From positions 421,562,757-421,626,756 of the forward strand of contig NC_081415.1 in NCBI RefSeq assembly GCF_030272615.1: a stretch of 64,000 nucleotides of DNA. The letters run 5' to 3'. Shown one piece after another: positions 36,138 through 47,600 of this stretch. The position numbers and the translations under genes are program-made. The stretch's first letter is position 1, and every line of letters starts with the position of its first letter. This DNA comes from Cryptomeria japonica. Taxonomy: Eukaryota > Streptophyta > Pinopsida > Cupressales > Cupressaceae. The notes under the pieces were generated by a model. It did no database searches. It was given only the letters and a program-made list of their open reading frames with translations, and was not told the origin of the DNA.

Positions 36138-36925
36138 GTACTGTTCATTTGAACCGTGTTGTTAGAGGTTTCTCCCAAAACATTTCAGAGTTCTGAAGAA
36201 TTTATGACTTTGGAGCTCTGATTCAAAGCACGAATGAAATAATCTTGATAACCCAAAAATATTAGATGGTAGTACTCGGAGCAAGCTTTCCAACGAGTAT
36301 AATTTTGTTATATTTTGAATTTATTATGTTCTTGTTTTTTTAATTTTATGGAAAATTGGTTTTTCACCGAACATGAACTTCTTTGTTCAACGCATTGGGA
36401 AAAATAAGAAACTAATTCAAAAAAAAATTGAAAAATATCTAAGCCATAGGTATTGATGTCTTCTTTCTAACCAAAAAAAAAATTGAATTTCGATATATAT
36501 AGAACAAGTTATGTGTTCAAACTTAAACCTATGTCTGAATTATGACTGATCGGACTTCAAAACTTTATAAAATGAAAAATATTGAACATATCACTATCAA
36601 ACCAAATGCAAGCCTTGGATATTGATGTTACAAACAAAAATTCGAAAGAATTGAGTTTTTATCATTTGTAGAAAAAAATTTATGCGTTTCGGGAGGCACA
36701 TTACTCTTAAAAAATGTAGTTTGTTGTTAAAAACTACTTTTCGAGGGATATGGAAAAAAAAAATTTAAATCCTTCAAAAAAATTTGAAAAAAATGTATAT
36801 AGAATCTACAAACAAAATGCTACAAATCATTAATTTACATCATCTTCAAATTTTTAATAGTTTAAAAGCTATAGTTCTCGGAAGTTGAAGATTATTTTAA
36901 AAATGTTCATCTCAGTGTCAAAAGT

Positions 36926-36961
36926 GGCAAAAAAGTGGGAACCATTATTGTGAGTTCACCC
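36926..36961 (-). repeat. Right terminal inverted repeat of the DNA transposon
   Basis: Inverted copy of the left end, followed immediately by ctgg (36962-36965), the second copy of the target duplication. Confidence 0.85.
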
Positions 36962-36965
36962 CTGG

Positions 36966-37078
36966 ATTATTTAATTTAACACCATATTTATATATCCATA
37001 TATATGAAGGGGTAGGTATAAATTTAGATTTGTTTTTCCAATTGCATATATATATTATTTTATTTTAATTTTTGGTAA
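36966..37078. other. Short AT-rich remnant between DNA transposon and LINE
   Basis: Probably the continuation of the block that starts at 14480, plus the A-rich tail of the LINE. No gene. Confidence 0.4.
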
Positions 37079-37103
37079 GTGCTATCAAGTATGGGGATAG
37101 CAC
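37079..37103 (-). other. 3'-terminal hairpin of the LINE
   Basis: gtgctatc and gatagcac pair perfectly (8-bp stem, 9-nt loop) right before the A-rich tail. LINE reverse transcriptases of the stringent type recognise 3' stem-loops. Such a role here is inferred. Confidence 0.6.
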
Positions 37104-37183
37104 CCTATATTAATATTTAAAAAGATTACATAAAATGCCGAGTTAAAAATGGCATATGCCATCCCTTGTAAGCCTATCTACTA

Positions 37184-38125
37184 CTAATTGCCACACAGGG
37201 CTTGTAGAATAACAAAAGTGCATTCACCAACATGGATGACATTGCTGGTCGATTGGTCAGACAACCACCATTCCTCTGATCGGGTAACTCTCCTGAAGGG
37301 TTCCAAGTTTCCATTCATAACTACGCAGCGAAACACCTCCCATGCATTCTCTCTGAAGATTCTCATTTTTTCTCGCTCTTCTATCTTCGCCGGATATTTT
37401 TCCATAGCACGATTGTGCCTGTCGTTGTCCGACTCCTCCCCATCCCCCTCAGACGACCCCTCTTCCGAGTTGTTCGACGGCAAGTAGTTTTCCATCTGGA
37501 AATAAACTTTTAGGATGCTCAGTCTCCGATCAGATGGTAAACTTAGAATGCAGTTAGCCACTGCGTCCACCAACAAAGGTTTAACAAACCCATCGAGAAG
37601 CCCAACCATTATTTCACTTGACTCCAGTACATCCACTACCGGGATTAGTGTGGCTTCAAGGACCTTTGAGTCGCACCAGTGCCTTTGATGATTGAGGGCC
37701 ACACCTATCAATCCCTCCATGGCATCATAGGCTACATCCACTGTGAAAAACAAATTCTGCAGCTGCCCCCTCAGGTCCTCCTCACAGTTAACACACGAGA
37801 TACTTCCAAAGAAGGCCATATTTCCACAGTTCCTACTCAGAAAAGATAATTCAGATATGGAAGCATACAGAGAGCAACCACTTAAATAGTAGTAAACATC
37901 CCAATCTAAAAGCTTCCTCCAAACCGCACTCTCCTCAATGAGGATTGTAGAATCTATCAAGAAACCAAGAGATCGAAAAGTGTCAGAGTTGTTTACAGAT
38001 CTACTATGTTTCCGGACCACTTGGCTGTATCTCTTGCTGCCCTTAGGGTGCAATGATCGAAAACAGACCCCGAATACCAATAGTGTCCTATCCCAACGCC
38101 AAAACTGAAACTGTCGGAGAGACAT
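37184..38125 (-). CDS. LINE third open reading frame (313 aa), unknown function
   Basis: I do not recognise this protein. Its ATG (38125-38123) overlaps the TAA that ends ORF2 as TAATG, an arrangement that in some LINEs allows termination-reinitiation. The frame has no internal stop over 313 codons although ORF2 next to it is broken. It starts with a basic, aromatic segment (FQFWRWDRTLLVFGVCF), continues as a mostly hydrophobic, probably helical region with scattered Cys, has an acidic Ser/Glu/Asp stretch at about 223-240, and ends in a charged, Trp-containing tail (SEEWWLSDQ). No transmembrane or signal sequence is obvious. Plant L1 elements usually end after RNase H, so this is an unusual addition. 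Confidence 0.65.
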   Translation of the reverse strand: MSLRQFQFWRWDRTLLVFGVCFRSLHPKGSKRYSQVVRKHSRSVNNSDTFRSLGFLIDSTILIEESAVWRKLLDWDVYYYLSGCSLYASISELSFLSRNCGNMAFFGSISCVNCEEDLRGQLQNLFFTVDVAYDAMEGLIGVALNHQRHWCDSKVLEATLIPVVDVLESSEIMVGLLDGFVKPLLVDAVANCILSLPSDRRLSILKVYFQMENYLPSNNSEEGSSEGDGEESDNDRHNRAMEKYPAKIEEREKMRIFRENAWEVFRCVVMNGNLEPFRRVTRSEEWWLSDQSTSNVIHVGECTFVILQALCGN

Positions 38126-41100
38126 TACTGAGCATGATCTGCTTTGATTAGATCTTGGATTGGTTTTGAGACTGAGTGTATATCAAAAGTGACAGTACCA
38201 TGAGGGATGTTAGCGCCCAAATTGGCAACACAGTCCACCACCCGATTGCCCTCTCTATATGTGTGAGTAATTTCATAATGGTCAGTATCATTAAGAAGTC
38301 GAGATATGCACGAGACCCATTTGTTTAGGTTCCTACTCTGGAATCCCCTTTTGATAATCCCTTGAATAATAACTAAGGAGTCCCCTTCAATGACTATCTT
38401 GGTCATTTTATTGGTAACGCATAGTTTAAGGCCTTCCAAGAGGGCCTGGATTTCTGCTTCATTATTGGTGGTCACCCCCATGGCCCCATAACTACCCAAT
38501 AATAACTTACCTTCACTTTTACGAATAACAGCCCCAAAGCCAAAAACCTTGAGATTACCACGACATGCACCATCAAAATTCAACTTCAGCCATCCCACGG
38601 GGGGTGCCTTCCATCTGATATGTTTTCTATTGCCTTTCTTGACCGATAGCTTTGGCAACTGAGTAGGGGTGACCAAAAGCCAATTTTTCTCCATACTTCT
38701 GTCCCATTCATTATAGTGTTGGATCTGCTTTCTATGCTTCACGTTGATCATTTCTTCTATGGACAGTTTGATACAGTCGATGAGTCTGTCCACTGGAAGG
38801 CATTTATCTTTAAAAATTCTCCTATTCCTTTCCTTCCATAAATGCCAAGCTATCATTGACGGACCTGTAGTCCAAATGTCACTCCACATAGAAGATCTAT
38901 TCGAAGGCCACGAGGCAAGGAAATCCTTTAGTTTCAAATTCCTAACAGTAGTGTAGTTTATTTTATCTAAAAACCAGTTCCAATAGGCCTCTGCCATTGG
39001 GCAAGTATAAAGTAGATGATCAACAGACTCTTCCGCATTCATACATATGACACATATGCTTGGGCTAGAAATGCCTATCATTTTGAGCCTTTCCCCTGTG
39101 AGGATTCTGTTATGAAGAGCGGTCCATAGAAAAGTGTCGGCTTTGAGGAGAAGTCTATTGTGCTAGCACAGTTTAGATGGCCAATCAGTGTACGAGCCTA
39201 TTGCCCATTGGACCTTATATCCCAATTTCACGCAATATTCACCTGACTTCGAACCACACCAGAAGATACTATCATCTTCATTGGACACAGGAATGTTTAG
39301 TCTACTAAGTATGGATCTTAGCTGATCGCAAAGTACCCGACATCCAATATCCACCTGTTTCCAATTTCTAATATTACTATTAGAGGGGTTAGTGTCAAAA
39401 TAGTCCTCAACATAAGAACCGTACTGTCTTTTATTAAATTGATCCAATCCTGATCCACAAATAATTCGTTTAACGTTGGTTCACCCTCCCATGAATCCTC
39501 CCAGAATTTTGCTATGTTCCCTCACCCAATATGCCAAGAGATGTGGTCAATTATCACAGATCTACAATCCCATAGAAAATTCCAAGAGGCAGAGCCTCTG
39601 TCTACATTTCCCAGTTGATGAGGGGAATTCTGCTAGCATCTTTAGCCCCTTCCCACACAAATTTTCTCAACATGTTATCTAAGTTCTTCCTGATTGCCTG
39701 TGGCATTCTAAAGAATGACATGCTATAGATTGGGATAGTTGACAGAACTGATCAGATCATTGTGAGACGCCCAGCCTATGATAACCATCTATTCTTCCAT
39801 TGTGATGATTTGGCCATGCAGGATTGTTTCACATCCTCCCACATGTGAGTTTGACGACATCCCTTGTCGATTTTAATGCCCAAATATTTCATAGGAAGTT
39901 CCTCTATTTTGATCCCCAAGATACCCGAGATTCTTGTCTGCAGGTGTTAAAGAAAAAAAGTTGTGACTTATCCCTGTTCATTACTTGGCCTGAAAGTTCC
40001 GAATACTGGCTCAAATTTTCCAGTATGCATCTAGCTTCTGCCACAGAAGCCTCCCCAAAAACCACCGTGTCGTCTAGAAATTGAGAATGTGTGATGGCAG
40101 TTAGTTGTTCATGGATACAGATGCCTTTCCATATCCCTTGCGAGTGTTTTTTTTGAATTAATCTTCCTAAAACTTCTACCATAATGATGAAAATTGAAGG
40201 GGAGAGGAGGTCAACTTGTCTCAGGCCGTTAGTGGCAGGAAAAAAACCACAAACACTCCCATTAACCAACAAAGAGAAGTCAACCGAAGAGATACAGAAC
40301 TTAATGCAAGTGATCCATTGGGGGGGAAAACCAAATTTTTCAAGTACACATAGAAGGAACTTCCATACCACCCGGTCATATGCTTTTTCCACGTCCAACT
40401 TAACTGCCATTCCTCCAATATTTTCTTTATGCATGGTGTGAATGACTTCTAAAACTAGGATAATATTGTCGGCTATCTCCCTTCCCGGGGTAAAACCATT
40501 CTGATGTTCTGAAATCAACTTTGGGAGAAAAGCTTTAAGTCTCTCTGCCATAGCTTTGGATATGATCTTGTACAGTGTGCTGCATAGAGATATCGGTCGA
40601 AAATCCTTCATAGTAGTGCACTCCACTTTTTTTGGAATAAGGCATATTAGGGTACGATTTATCTCTTTGACAAATTTTCCACCCTTCCTGAAGTATTAGA
40701 CCACCCTCCATATATCAACCCCCATAAATTTCCAACATCTTTGAAAGAACTCAGCGTTTAAACCATCCGGACTAGGCGCCTTGTTCGGGTGTAACACAAA
40801 GGTGGCCGATTTAACCTCATCTAAGGTAAAAGGGGTCATCAACATCTTTCCATCCTTATCAGATAAAATCAGGTGTATAATGTCATCTAAAGCTGGGAAG
40901 GAGGTGGACTCAACCACCCTACCGTCTCCTAATAGCCTCATGAAGTAATCCAGAGCTACTTGTTCTATTTCTTTAGGAGTATGGACCTAGGAGTTATTCA
41001 TGTCTTGGATCGAACAAATTCTGTTGGCGCATTTTCTTGCCTTTACAGAGGCATGGAAAAATTTGGTGTTCATATCACCCTCAGCTACCCAATGCTCCCT

Positions 41101-42161
41101 CGCCTTGTCCCTCCAGTACAATTCTTCTCTCCGCAGAATCTCAGAATACTGATTCTTAAGGAATTTTTCAGCTTCGAATTCCACATTTGTCATTCCACGG
41201 GCCATTACTAATGAGTTGACTGCTTCTAATTCTTCTTCAACCCTATCTTTTTCTATGAAGACATTTTTGAAGGAGGTTCGGTTCCATTCCTTTAATCTCC
41301 TTTTGACAAATTGTAACCTTTTGGTGAATTTGAAACTAGGGGAACCAAAGAAAACATTACTTTCAATCTACCAGCTTTTAATATGACTGAGAAGTGTCGG
41401 GTCCAGCCACCACATACTAAGAAATTTGAAATAATTCTTATGTTGCTCAGTGTCTTGCCCTATGTTTAGTGATATAGGATAATGATCCAACCCACTTTGG
41501 GGTTCAATAGTAGAATAGATGGAATGGTGGCTTAACAACCACCATTCCCCTACAAAGAACCTGTCCAATCTTTTAGCAATATTCGCAAAATCTCGTCTTA
41601 TGTTATTCCAAGTAAAGGACCCATTCTTGGGGATGATATCAACCACTTTACAATTGGTAACAAATCCCTAAAATCTTCCACCACCTTAGAAGGCTTCCTT
41701 AAACCACCCCTTTTATCCTCTACACAAAGAATTGCATTGAAATCCCCTGCGATGACAACTTTCCCAAAGTCCAATCTAAGAACCAGCTCTAACACCTCAC
41801 ACCACACCTTACGCTTGTCTTCTTTTTTGGTTGGTCCATAGATGTTGAACATTAGGAAACACAGATTTGACTTTTTACATTTAACAGAACACGCCATCCA
41901 AAACTCATGGGAAGCGATAATACATACCTCGATGTGTGACGGGTTCCACATTATCCCAAGTCCCCCTGCCAAGCCTCGTGCCTCCTGAAACATACCATCC
42001 CAGTAATAGCAAAAAAATTTAAATTCCAGAGCTTTCTCTAGATTTAGCTTAGTTTCTTGCAGCAAAAAAATATCAGACGCAAGCTTGGCCATGGTCCTTT
42101 TGACCAAGCGTCTTTTGTCAAGGGCAGCTAAGCCCCTTACATTCCAAGAGGAAATTCTCAT
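38125..42161 (-). pseudogene. LINE ORF2: endonuclease, reverse transcriptase, RNase H (broken)
   Basis: ORF2 starts with ATG at 42161, overlapping the ORF1 stop as ATGA. The AP-endonuclease part (42161 to about 41368) begins MRISSWNVRGLAALDKRRLV and includes LLQETKL, FNIYGPTKKEDK and VIAGDFNAI. A frameshift near 41640 separates it from KNGSFTWNN and LDRFF. RT (about 40941-39904) shows PNKAPSPDGLNAEFFQ, FRPISLCSTLYKIISK, VKLDVEKAYDRV and SQFLDDTVVFG, where FADD is usual. A Cys-rich zf-RVT segment (SADTFLWTALHNR ... CVICMNAEESVDHLLYTCP) lies at 39150-39000. RNase H (about 38620-38130) has NFDGACRG, NNEAEIQALLEGL, IEGDS and NRVVD. At least five stops or shifts make it inactive. Confidence 0.88.
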
Positions 42162-42853
42162 CTTTCTCCAAGGGAGGTCTTTCCTCCCTTGGATACTTTA
42201 AGATAATCTATAACACTGACAATTCCCTTTTCATGGGCTCTTTGTTCTCTGATAGCTTTGTAGCTTCTATGTCCCTTAGATCCTTTGGCTCTACCCAAGA
42301 GTGTGTTGGCAGATTGACTAATGCATCTGGGATCCAGAGTATCCAAATCATCCAAATTTTTTGTCTCATCATCTGGCCAAGAGGATTCAGACCCTTCCGC
42401 AGAGAGCCTATCCTCCTTGGTAGCATCCTGATTGGGCGGAGGGGGAGGGGATAACAATCATGTATAAGGAATGTTGCTGAGAATGGGGACTTCTGATGAA
42501 GTACCTTTATCTTGGGGTAAGTCCTTTGGTAGTAGATTAGTATTGGCAGAATTCGGACCCATCAGTAGAAGTTTTTTTGTATTCGCAGGAGACTTTTGGT
42601 TCCAAACTTTGCCAGATTTTTTGGGTGGCTTCTTGAACGCTTTCCTGACAAACATCCCACACCTCTCGACAGGGTGTCGCCTACTACCACATTTGGAACA
42701 TGATGAAATGTCTTTTTCGATCTCCACCTGTTGAACCCAACTCCCCTCATTTGTTATAATGGAAATAGAAGGAGGAATTTCTTTTATCGCCACAATTTTT
42801 TTTTTGTAACTTTTGGGCAAAAAACGGAACAACAAAATTTGTTTGAATATCAT
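42158..42853 (-). pseudogene. LINE ORF1, C-terminal part with zinc knuckle
   Basis: One frame with a single TGA (at 42458-42460). CSKCGSRRHPVERC is the CCHC knuckle that follows the DUF4283-type domain in plant L1 ORF1. Only the last residues before the knuckle remain, because the element is truncated; codons right of 42808 come from the neighbouring inverted repeat. The C-terminus ends at the TGA overlapping the ORF2 start. ORF1 proteins bind element RNA. Confidence 0.75.
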
Positions 42854-43580
42854 AAACTCATAAAATAATCTACATTAATAAAGAAATCGATTGATTTTTG
42901 TCTTACTAAGATGTAAATAGAATTGTTTACTAAGGTAGGAATAATTAACTCAATCAATAGGGCAACAATAGTTAATGAAGACTAATTATTCCCTAAGAGG
43001 ATTATCGCAATTTAATTAATTTAATCCACCTAATTAATTTGCCGCTAATCATAGTCGAGAGATATTTAAACATCTCGATTGCATTAAAACATTCCAGGCC
43101 AAAATAATGATAATGTTATCTTAAATTTAAAATGAATTAATTGGGCACGTTCAAATTCATTATATAAATTTAACCAATAAGGTTACAAATTCAAAAATGT
43201 TATTTGCCAAATAAATATAATTTACACTATAGTCAATTTTAATTTCCCCTAAACCTTCAAATTTTGACTATTTAATAGTTTGGTCAATATTGGCCTCATA
43301 GACTAAAAATTCATATAAAATAATTAATAATTTTCATTTACAAATTTCCCCCAAATTAAATTTATCTTGACGTCCACATTTAATTAAATACAAAAATTAT
43401 CTATGAAATATCCTTATTAATAATCCTTGATAAAATTACGTCAATAATTGCGATATTAGAACTATATAAAATTAATAACCCAATTTAATTTCAGCTAAAA
43501 GTGAAAGGGGTCTAATTATTACTTAAGCGTTCATTAATATTTATTAATAAAATAAAATAAAATTGGTTTCACCTTAAACT

Positions 43581-43623
<43 letters not shown>

Positions 43624-44152
43624 GGTTATGTAAATGAAAATTATTAATTATTTTATACAAATTTTTAGCCTATGAGGCCAATATTGACCAAATTATTAAA
43701 TAGATGAAATTTGAAGGTTTAGGGGAAATTAAAATTGACTATAGTGTAAATTATATTTATTTGGCAAATAACATTTTTGAATTTGTAACCTTATTGGTTA
43801 AATTTAAATAATGAATTTGAATGCACCCAATTAATTCATTATAAATTTAAGATAACATTATCATTAATTTGGCCTGGAATGTTTTAATGCAATCGAGATG
43901 TTTAAATATCTCTCGACTATGATTAGCGGCAAATTAATTAGGTGGATTAAATTAATTAAATTGTGATGACCCTCTTAGGGAATAATTAGTCTTCATTAAC
44001 TAGTGTAGCCCTATTGATTGAGTTAATTATTCCTACCTTAGTAAACAATTCTATTTACATCTTAGTAAGACAAAACTCAATTGATTTCTTTATTAATTTA
44101 GATTATTTTATGAGTTTATGATGTTCAAAAAAAATTGTTGTTCTGTTTTTTG
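42808..44152. repeat. 1.3-kb long inverted repeat (foldback-like element)
   Basis: The left arm (about 42808-43346) and right arm (about 43628-44152) are reverse complements over roughly 530 bp with scattered differences. The loop of about 280 bp ends in an (AT)n run (43583-43618). It has no coding capacity. It lies exactly between the LINE 5' truncation point and the resumption of the copia LTR. No target duplication is clear, so it may be a MITE-like foldback element or an inverted duplication. Confidence 0.85.
43583..43618. repeat. (AT)n microsatellite in the inverted-repeat loop
   Basis: Uninterrupted alternating A and T. Confidence 0.95.
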
Positions 44153-44171
44153 CCCAAAAGTTTGGGCACGA

Positions 44172-44981
44172 TAGGTACCTATCTAGGTTATGGACCGGTA
44201 TCATGTTAACATGTTTTCTACATGTTATCGGGATGATTTATGGATTGGTTAATATTGTTTTGATCTTAAGCCGACATGGCATATCATTGTAATATGGATG
44301 TATGTAATTATCTTATTGTAATATCTTTTAGGTGGCCAACCTAATTGGTTTAGGCCTTAGGGTTTGTATAAATTGATGTAAGATCTCATTGTAGATCGTG
44401 GTGGTGAAATATGTTCGTGGTCGTGGAATGAAATATCATATGCGAAGGATATCTGGTCGATCATAGGTGATCGAATTGGGTTTAAGTAAGAGGTCAAAGC
44501 CCTCCGGTATTGAGCTTAACCGAAAATGTAATCAGGCATGGTAGATGTTGTCTCTGGCAGTTCATTCTTCTAGATTGTTGTCGAATTATCTTGAGGTGGT
44601 TATAACCTCTCTGTAGTCAGTGAGACTCCTTTGTAATGAGAAGTACGCTCTAGGCAGTGTGCCTTCCTGCATGTATAGGCCCCTTATTGTATCACATACT
44701 TTCTATAGAAGTATCATCTGACTGTGGGTAGGCTTCCCACCATGGTTTTTCCCTTTACTGATTTTTCCACGTACAAATCATGGTGTTATGTGGTATGGTT
44801 GCATTGTGTTAATTCTCTAATTCATTCTTAAGTTTTATTGCTTACCGGTATCTGTTTCTGCTATTCCAGTATTCAATGTTTATGTGCTCCAGTTAAAGGT
44901 TATAAAGTGATTTGATTAATATAATTTGTTGACAACTGATTCACCCCCCCTCTCAGTTGTCGACCGACCGTTATCCTAACA
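44172..44981 (+). repeat. Copia 3' LTR, second part
   Basis: From taggtacctatctagg onward it matches the 5' LTR at about 8762-9566 and ends atcctaaca at 44981. Relative to the 5' LTR, about five bases are missing at the junction. Confidence 0.9.
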
Positions 44982-45619
44982 GTAACACCATTGTCGCAGA
45001 TACTTTATATAGACGAGGTCTAGATGGTACTCTCCTCAGATGTCTTGAGCAGGAAGAACTTGAGAAGGCTTTAATTGAAGTTCATAACGGTATTTGTGGT
45101 ACTCATTCAAGCGGTCTACTATGGAAAGGGATACTTTTCAATTTGCCAAAAAGTGCAAACGGTGTTAGATCCATGGCGATCTCATACACGCACCAGCACA
45201 TGAGCTTCATACCCTAGCAACATTATGGCCATTTTGTCAATGGGGCTTGGATCTGGTAGGGAAAATCCATCCACCTTCCTCAAATGGTCACAACTTCATA
45301 CTCACAGCTACTAAGTACTTCATGAAGTGGATTGAAGAAATGCCCCACACTATTATCACAGGAAAGCAAATTGCCACATTCATCTTGATCTATATCATAT
45401 GTCACTATGGTATTCTTATGACAATTATCACTGATAATGGTTGGCCATTCAAAAAATCAAGATGTAAGAGAGCTCTGGGAAAAGTTCCATATGCAGCACA
45501 GGTTTTCCACACCGTATTACCCACAGGGAAATGGTCAAGCAGAAGCAACAAACAAAAAAATCTTGAAAATCTTGAAGAAGATGGTTAATAATGTTGGCAA
45601 AGGCTAGCATACTCACCTA
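44982..45619 (+). pseudogene. Tat integrase, N-terminal and core part
   Basis: Continues the Tat polyprotein directly after the copia insertion: ADTLYRRGLDG, then the zinc-binding HNGICGTHSSG with the following Cys pair lost through a small deletion. The core follows with WGLDLVGKIHPPSSNGHNF, TATKYFMKWIE and ITDNGWPF, and after frameshifts GKWSSRSNKQKN and KKMVNN. Cut at 45619 by retroelement 2; the C-terminal part resumes at 53416. Confidence 0.85.
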
Positions 45620-46847
45620 TGTAATGTTGGTGAAATGTGAATGAGAGATCAAGAGGAAAACTACCCTTTCCCTCCAAGGAGAGATGAGAGCTTCACTATG
45701 GATTTCCCTTCAAACACTTTTCACCTAGCTACATTGGAATAGGAGAGGAGAATTCACTAGATTCAACCTTCAAGGATGAAGATTGAATTCTGAATGAAAT
45801 GGGAATGATAAGTTGATCCCCTCTTCCTTATTTGAAATGGAGAGGAATTGATTGAATTATGTATTGCAAAAGTGACAAAGAACTGATTATAACTTAAGAT
45901 CGGAACATGGAATAAAGCTGTGCACTTGGATCTCGTAGTAATATGTCAAGACGAAGTTGCCCTGCGAATTTGAGGAAAAGTTGCCCGGACCATGGCGGGA
46001 ATGTACACAATCCTCCGAAAAATCTACGAAATGAAAAGGGTTTTTCCACCTCTGCAAATGGAGCCCGAATCCAAAAGTACAGTTGTGCAAGTGCAACCTA
46101 CACATAGAAAAGAGAGGAAAAGGGGTTGGGATTGGGGGTTTTCCTTTAGGTCAAACCCCAGTTTTGGAATTAACCAAGTAATGAAAGAAAGTACTTGCAA
46201 GTAGATGTAAATGAAAGACTGAAATATAAATCACCTCAAGGGAGGTTATGATAGAAATGTTGATAGAAGTGTTTGTGTGGATTTGAATGTTGGAATCAAT
46301 CTTCTCTTCAATGGTTGAATCCTTGATTTGAATGCAACACCTAGCCTTGAAGGGAGACTTGAGAATACTCAATGCTAGAAAAGAATGCTTGAATGCTCTT
46401 GAGTGATTGATCTCATGTAAACTTCCCACTCATCCAACTTCAACTTATGCAAATGAGAGGATGAATTCCCCTTAAATACATGTTAGTGGATTTGATTTTT
46501 GTCACAGGCTGACATCGAGGGAGTTTCCCGCCCAATGCACAACCCACAATGCATGCTCTAGGAAGGTCTTGGCCCAAAATAGGGCAGGAACAGGGGCACC
46601 ATGCCCCTATCCTGGGAGGAAAAGGGTGCCACGCCCATATCCTAGGGGGCATAGTGATGCTACGCCCATGTCCTACCCCTTGCTCCAGGGCAAAATGCAA
46701 ACAGGGTGGTGCAGAGGCCAAGAAAGAAGCTGATTTCGAGGGTTGAGAAATCTTCAGTCTTCGATCAGGCTAGAGGATTTGATCTCGCATGTGTGAGGAC
46801 CCTAATGTAGTCAAAATTTGCTAGGGTCACAATTTTATGACACTACA
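45620..46847 (-). repeat. LTR of retroelement 2 (3' LTR in element orientation)
   Basis: Starts tgtaatgttgg and ends gacactaca. Compared with the other LTR it has an additional stretch of about 80 bp with cacgcccatatcctagg-type repeats near 46600-46670. Confidence 0.88.
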
Positions 46848-47600
46848 TTTAGCCCCCACTTTAGTGGGAGTATAAGTGTACGCCAATACTATTGGTAAAG
46901 TACAAGGAAACAAGATTGAAAGACTTTTACCATGTCGAAGGGGCAAGATGTGCCAAGCCCCCAGTGGACTTAGGATCTTACGACTTTGATTGACAAAGTC
47001 AAAGGGAAGATCGAGAAGGGGAGAACCATTACTACAAGTAGAAAAGTTCCCTTCACTAAGAGTCATGAAAGTAAGGATACGAAAGGTTACAAAGAAAAAC
47101 AAAGTTCACTAAGTAATTCTAAGTATCAAGAAGGAAAATATGAGCGGAGTGTATGCCCCCACGTTAAAGCAATCGTAAGTGCCTTATCGGGAGCGATTTC
47201 TTTAAGGTAGGATACACCCAAGAGAAAGAGAAGGGCGGGAGCACATTATCGCAAGGATTTAGCCCCCAATCGAGGAATAAACCCAAGGATAATGAACACA
47301 AAACACGACATAGTTTCACTTTCCTCAAGGTCAGTATGTTGTATGATAACTCATGTGTATCATATATGTATATGCATATAATAATCGGCATTCCCCAAAC
47401 AAGGACACTACCTTAGAAGAAAGAGAAGAGAGGATGTCCTTTGAGTCAACATGAAAGAGACCAAAAAAAGATCCCAATGCTTTGCATCGTCCCCAAGTAG
47501 ACATTAAGGGAACAATAGAAGAACAGGGATACACATAGAAGAATGGTCACAAAAGAGCAAGAAAGGAGAAAGAGAGAAGATCTACAATGCTAATATTGCT
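46848..47600 (-). other. 3' untranslated region of retroelement 2
   Basis: Contains the polypurine tract next to the LTR and sequence related to the same region of retroelement 1. No coding frame. Confidence 0.55.

Larger units (their letters stand above)
18123..36961. mobile_element. Large DNA transposon (18.8 kb, about 11.1 kb without its nested insertion), superfamily not assigned
   Basis: The ends GGGTGAACTCACAA... are inverted copies of each other and are bounded by the 4-bp duplication CTGG. Inside are subterminal TTCGAKCGAA repeats at both ends, a palindromic satellite, an unrecognised spliced + strand gene (20290-22289) and a - strand DDE-transposase-like spliced gene (31381 to about 34430). 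A gag-protease retroelement (22370-30144) is inserted in it. A 4-bp duplication is known for Sola and a few other superfamilies; Sola membership is only a suggestion. Both genes carry in-frame stops, so this copy is probably inactive. Confidence 0.8.
37079..42807 (-). mobile_element. L1-type LINE, 5'-truncated, with three reading frames
   Basis: On the - strand: end of ORF1 with a zinc knuckle, ORF2 with endonuclease, RT, zinc-binding region and RNase H, then a third frame. The 3' end is a short untranslated region closing with a hairpin (37103-37079) and cttaccaaaaatt, like the taccaaaa ends of plant L1 elements. The 5' end stops in the ORF1 middle against the inverted repeat at 42808. Confidence 0.85.
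8464..44981 (+). mobile_element. Ty1/copia retrotransposon, itself split by a 29.7-kb nested block
   Basis: The 5' LTR is 8464-9566. The coding region is 9625-13828 in order gag, protease, integrase, RT, RNase H, which defines Ty1/copia. The 3' LTR starts at 14179, breaks off near 14474 and resumes at 44172, ending at 44981. The element interrupts the Tat element between its second RNase H and integrase. Several stops and frameshifts make it non-functional. Confidence 0.9.

Noticed and set aside
45615-45619. Target duplication of retroelement 2
   Set aside because: accta on the left and agttg on the right do not match, so no duplication is claimed.
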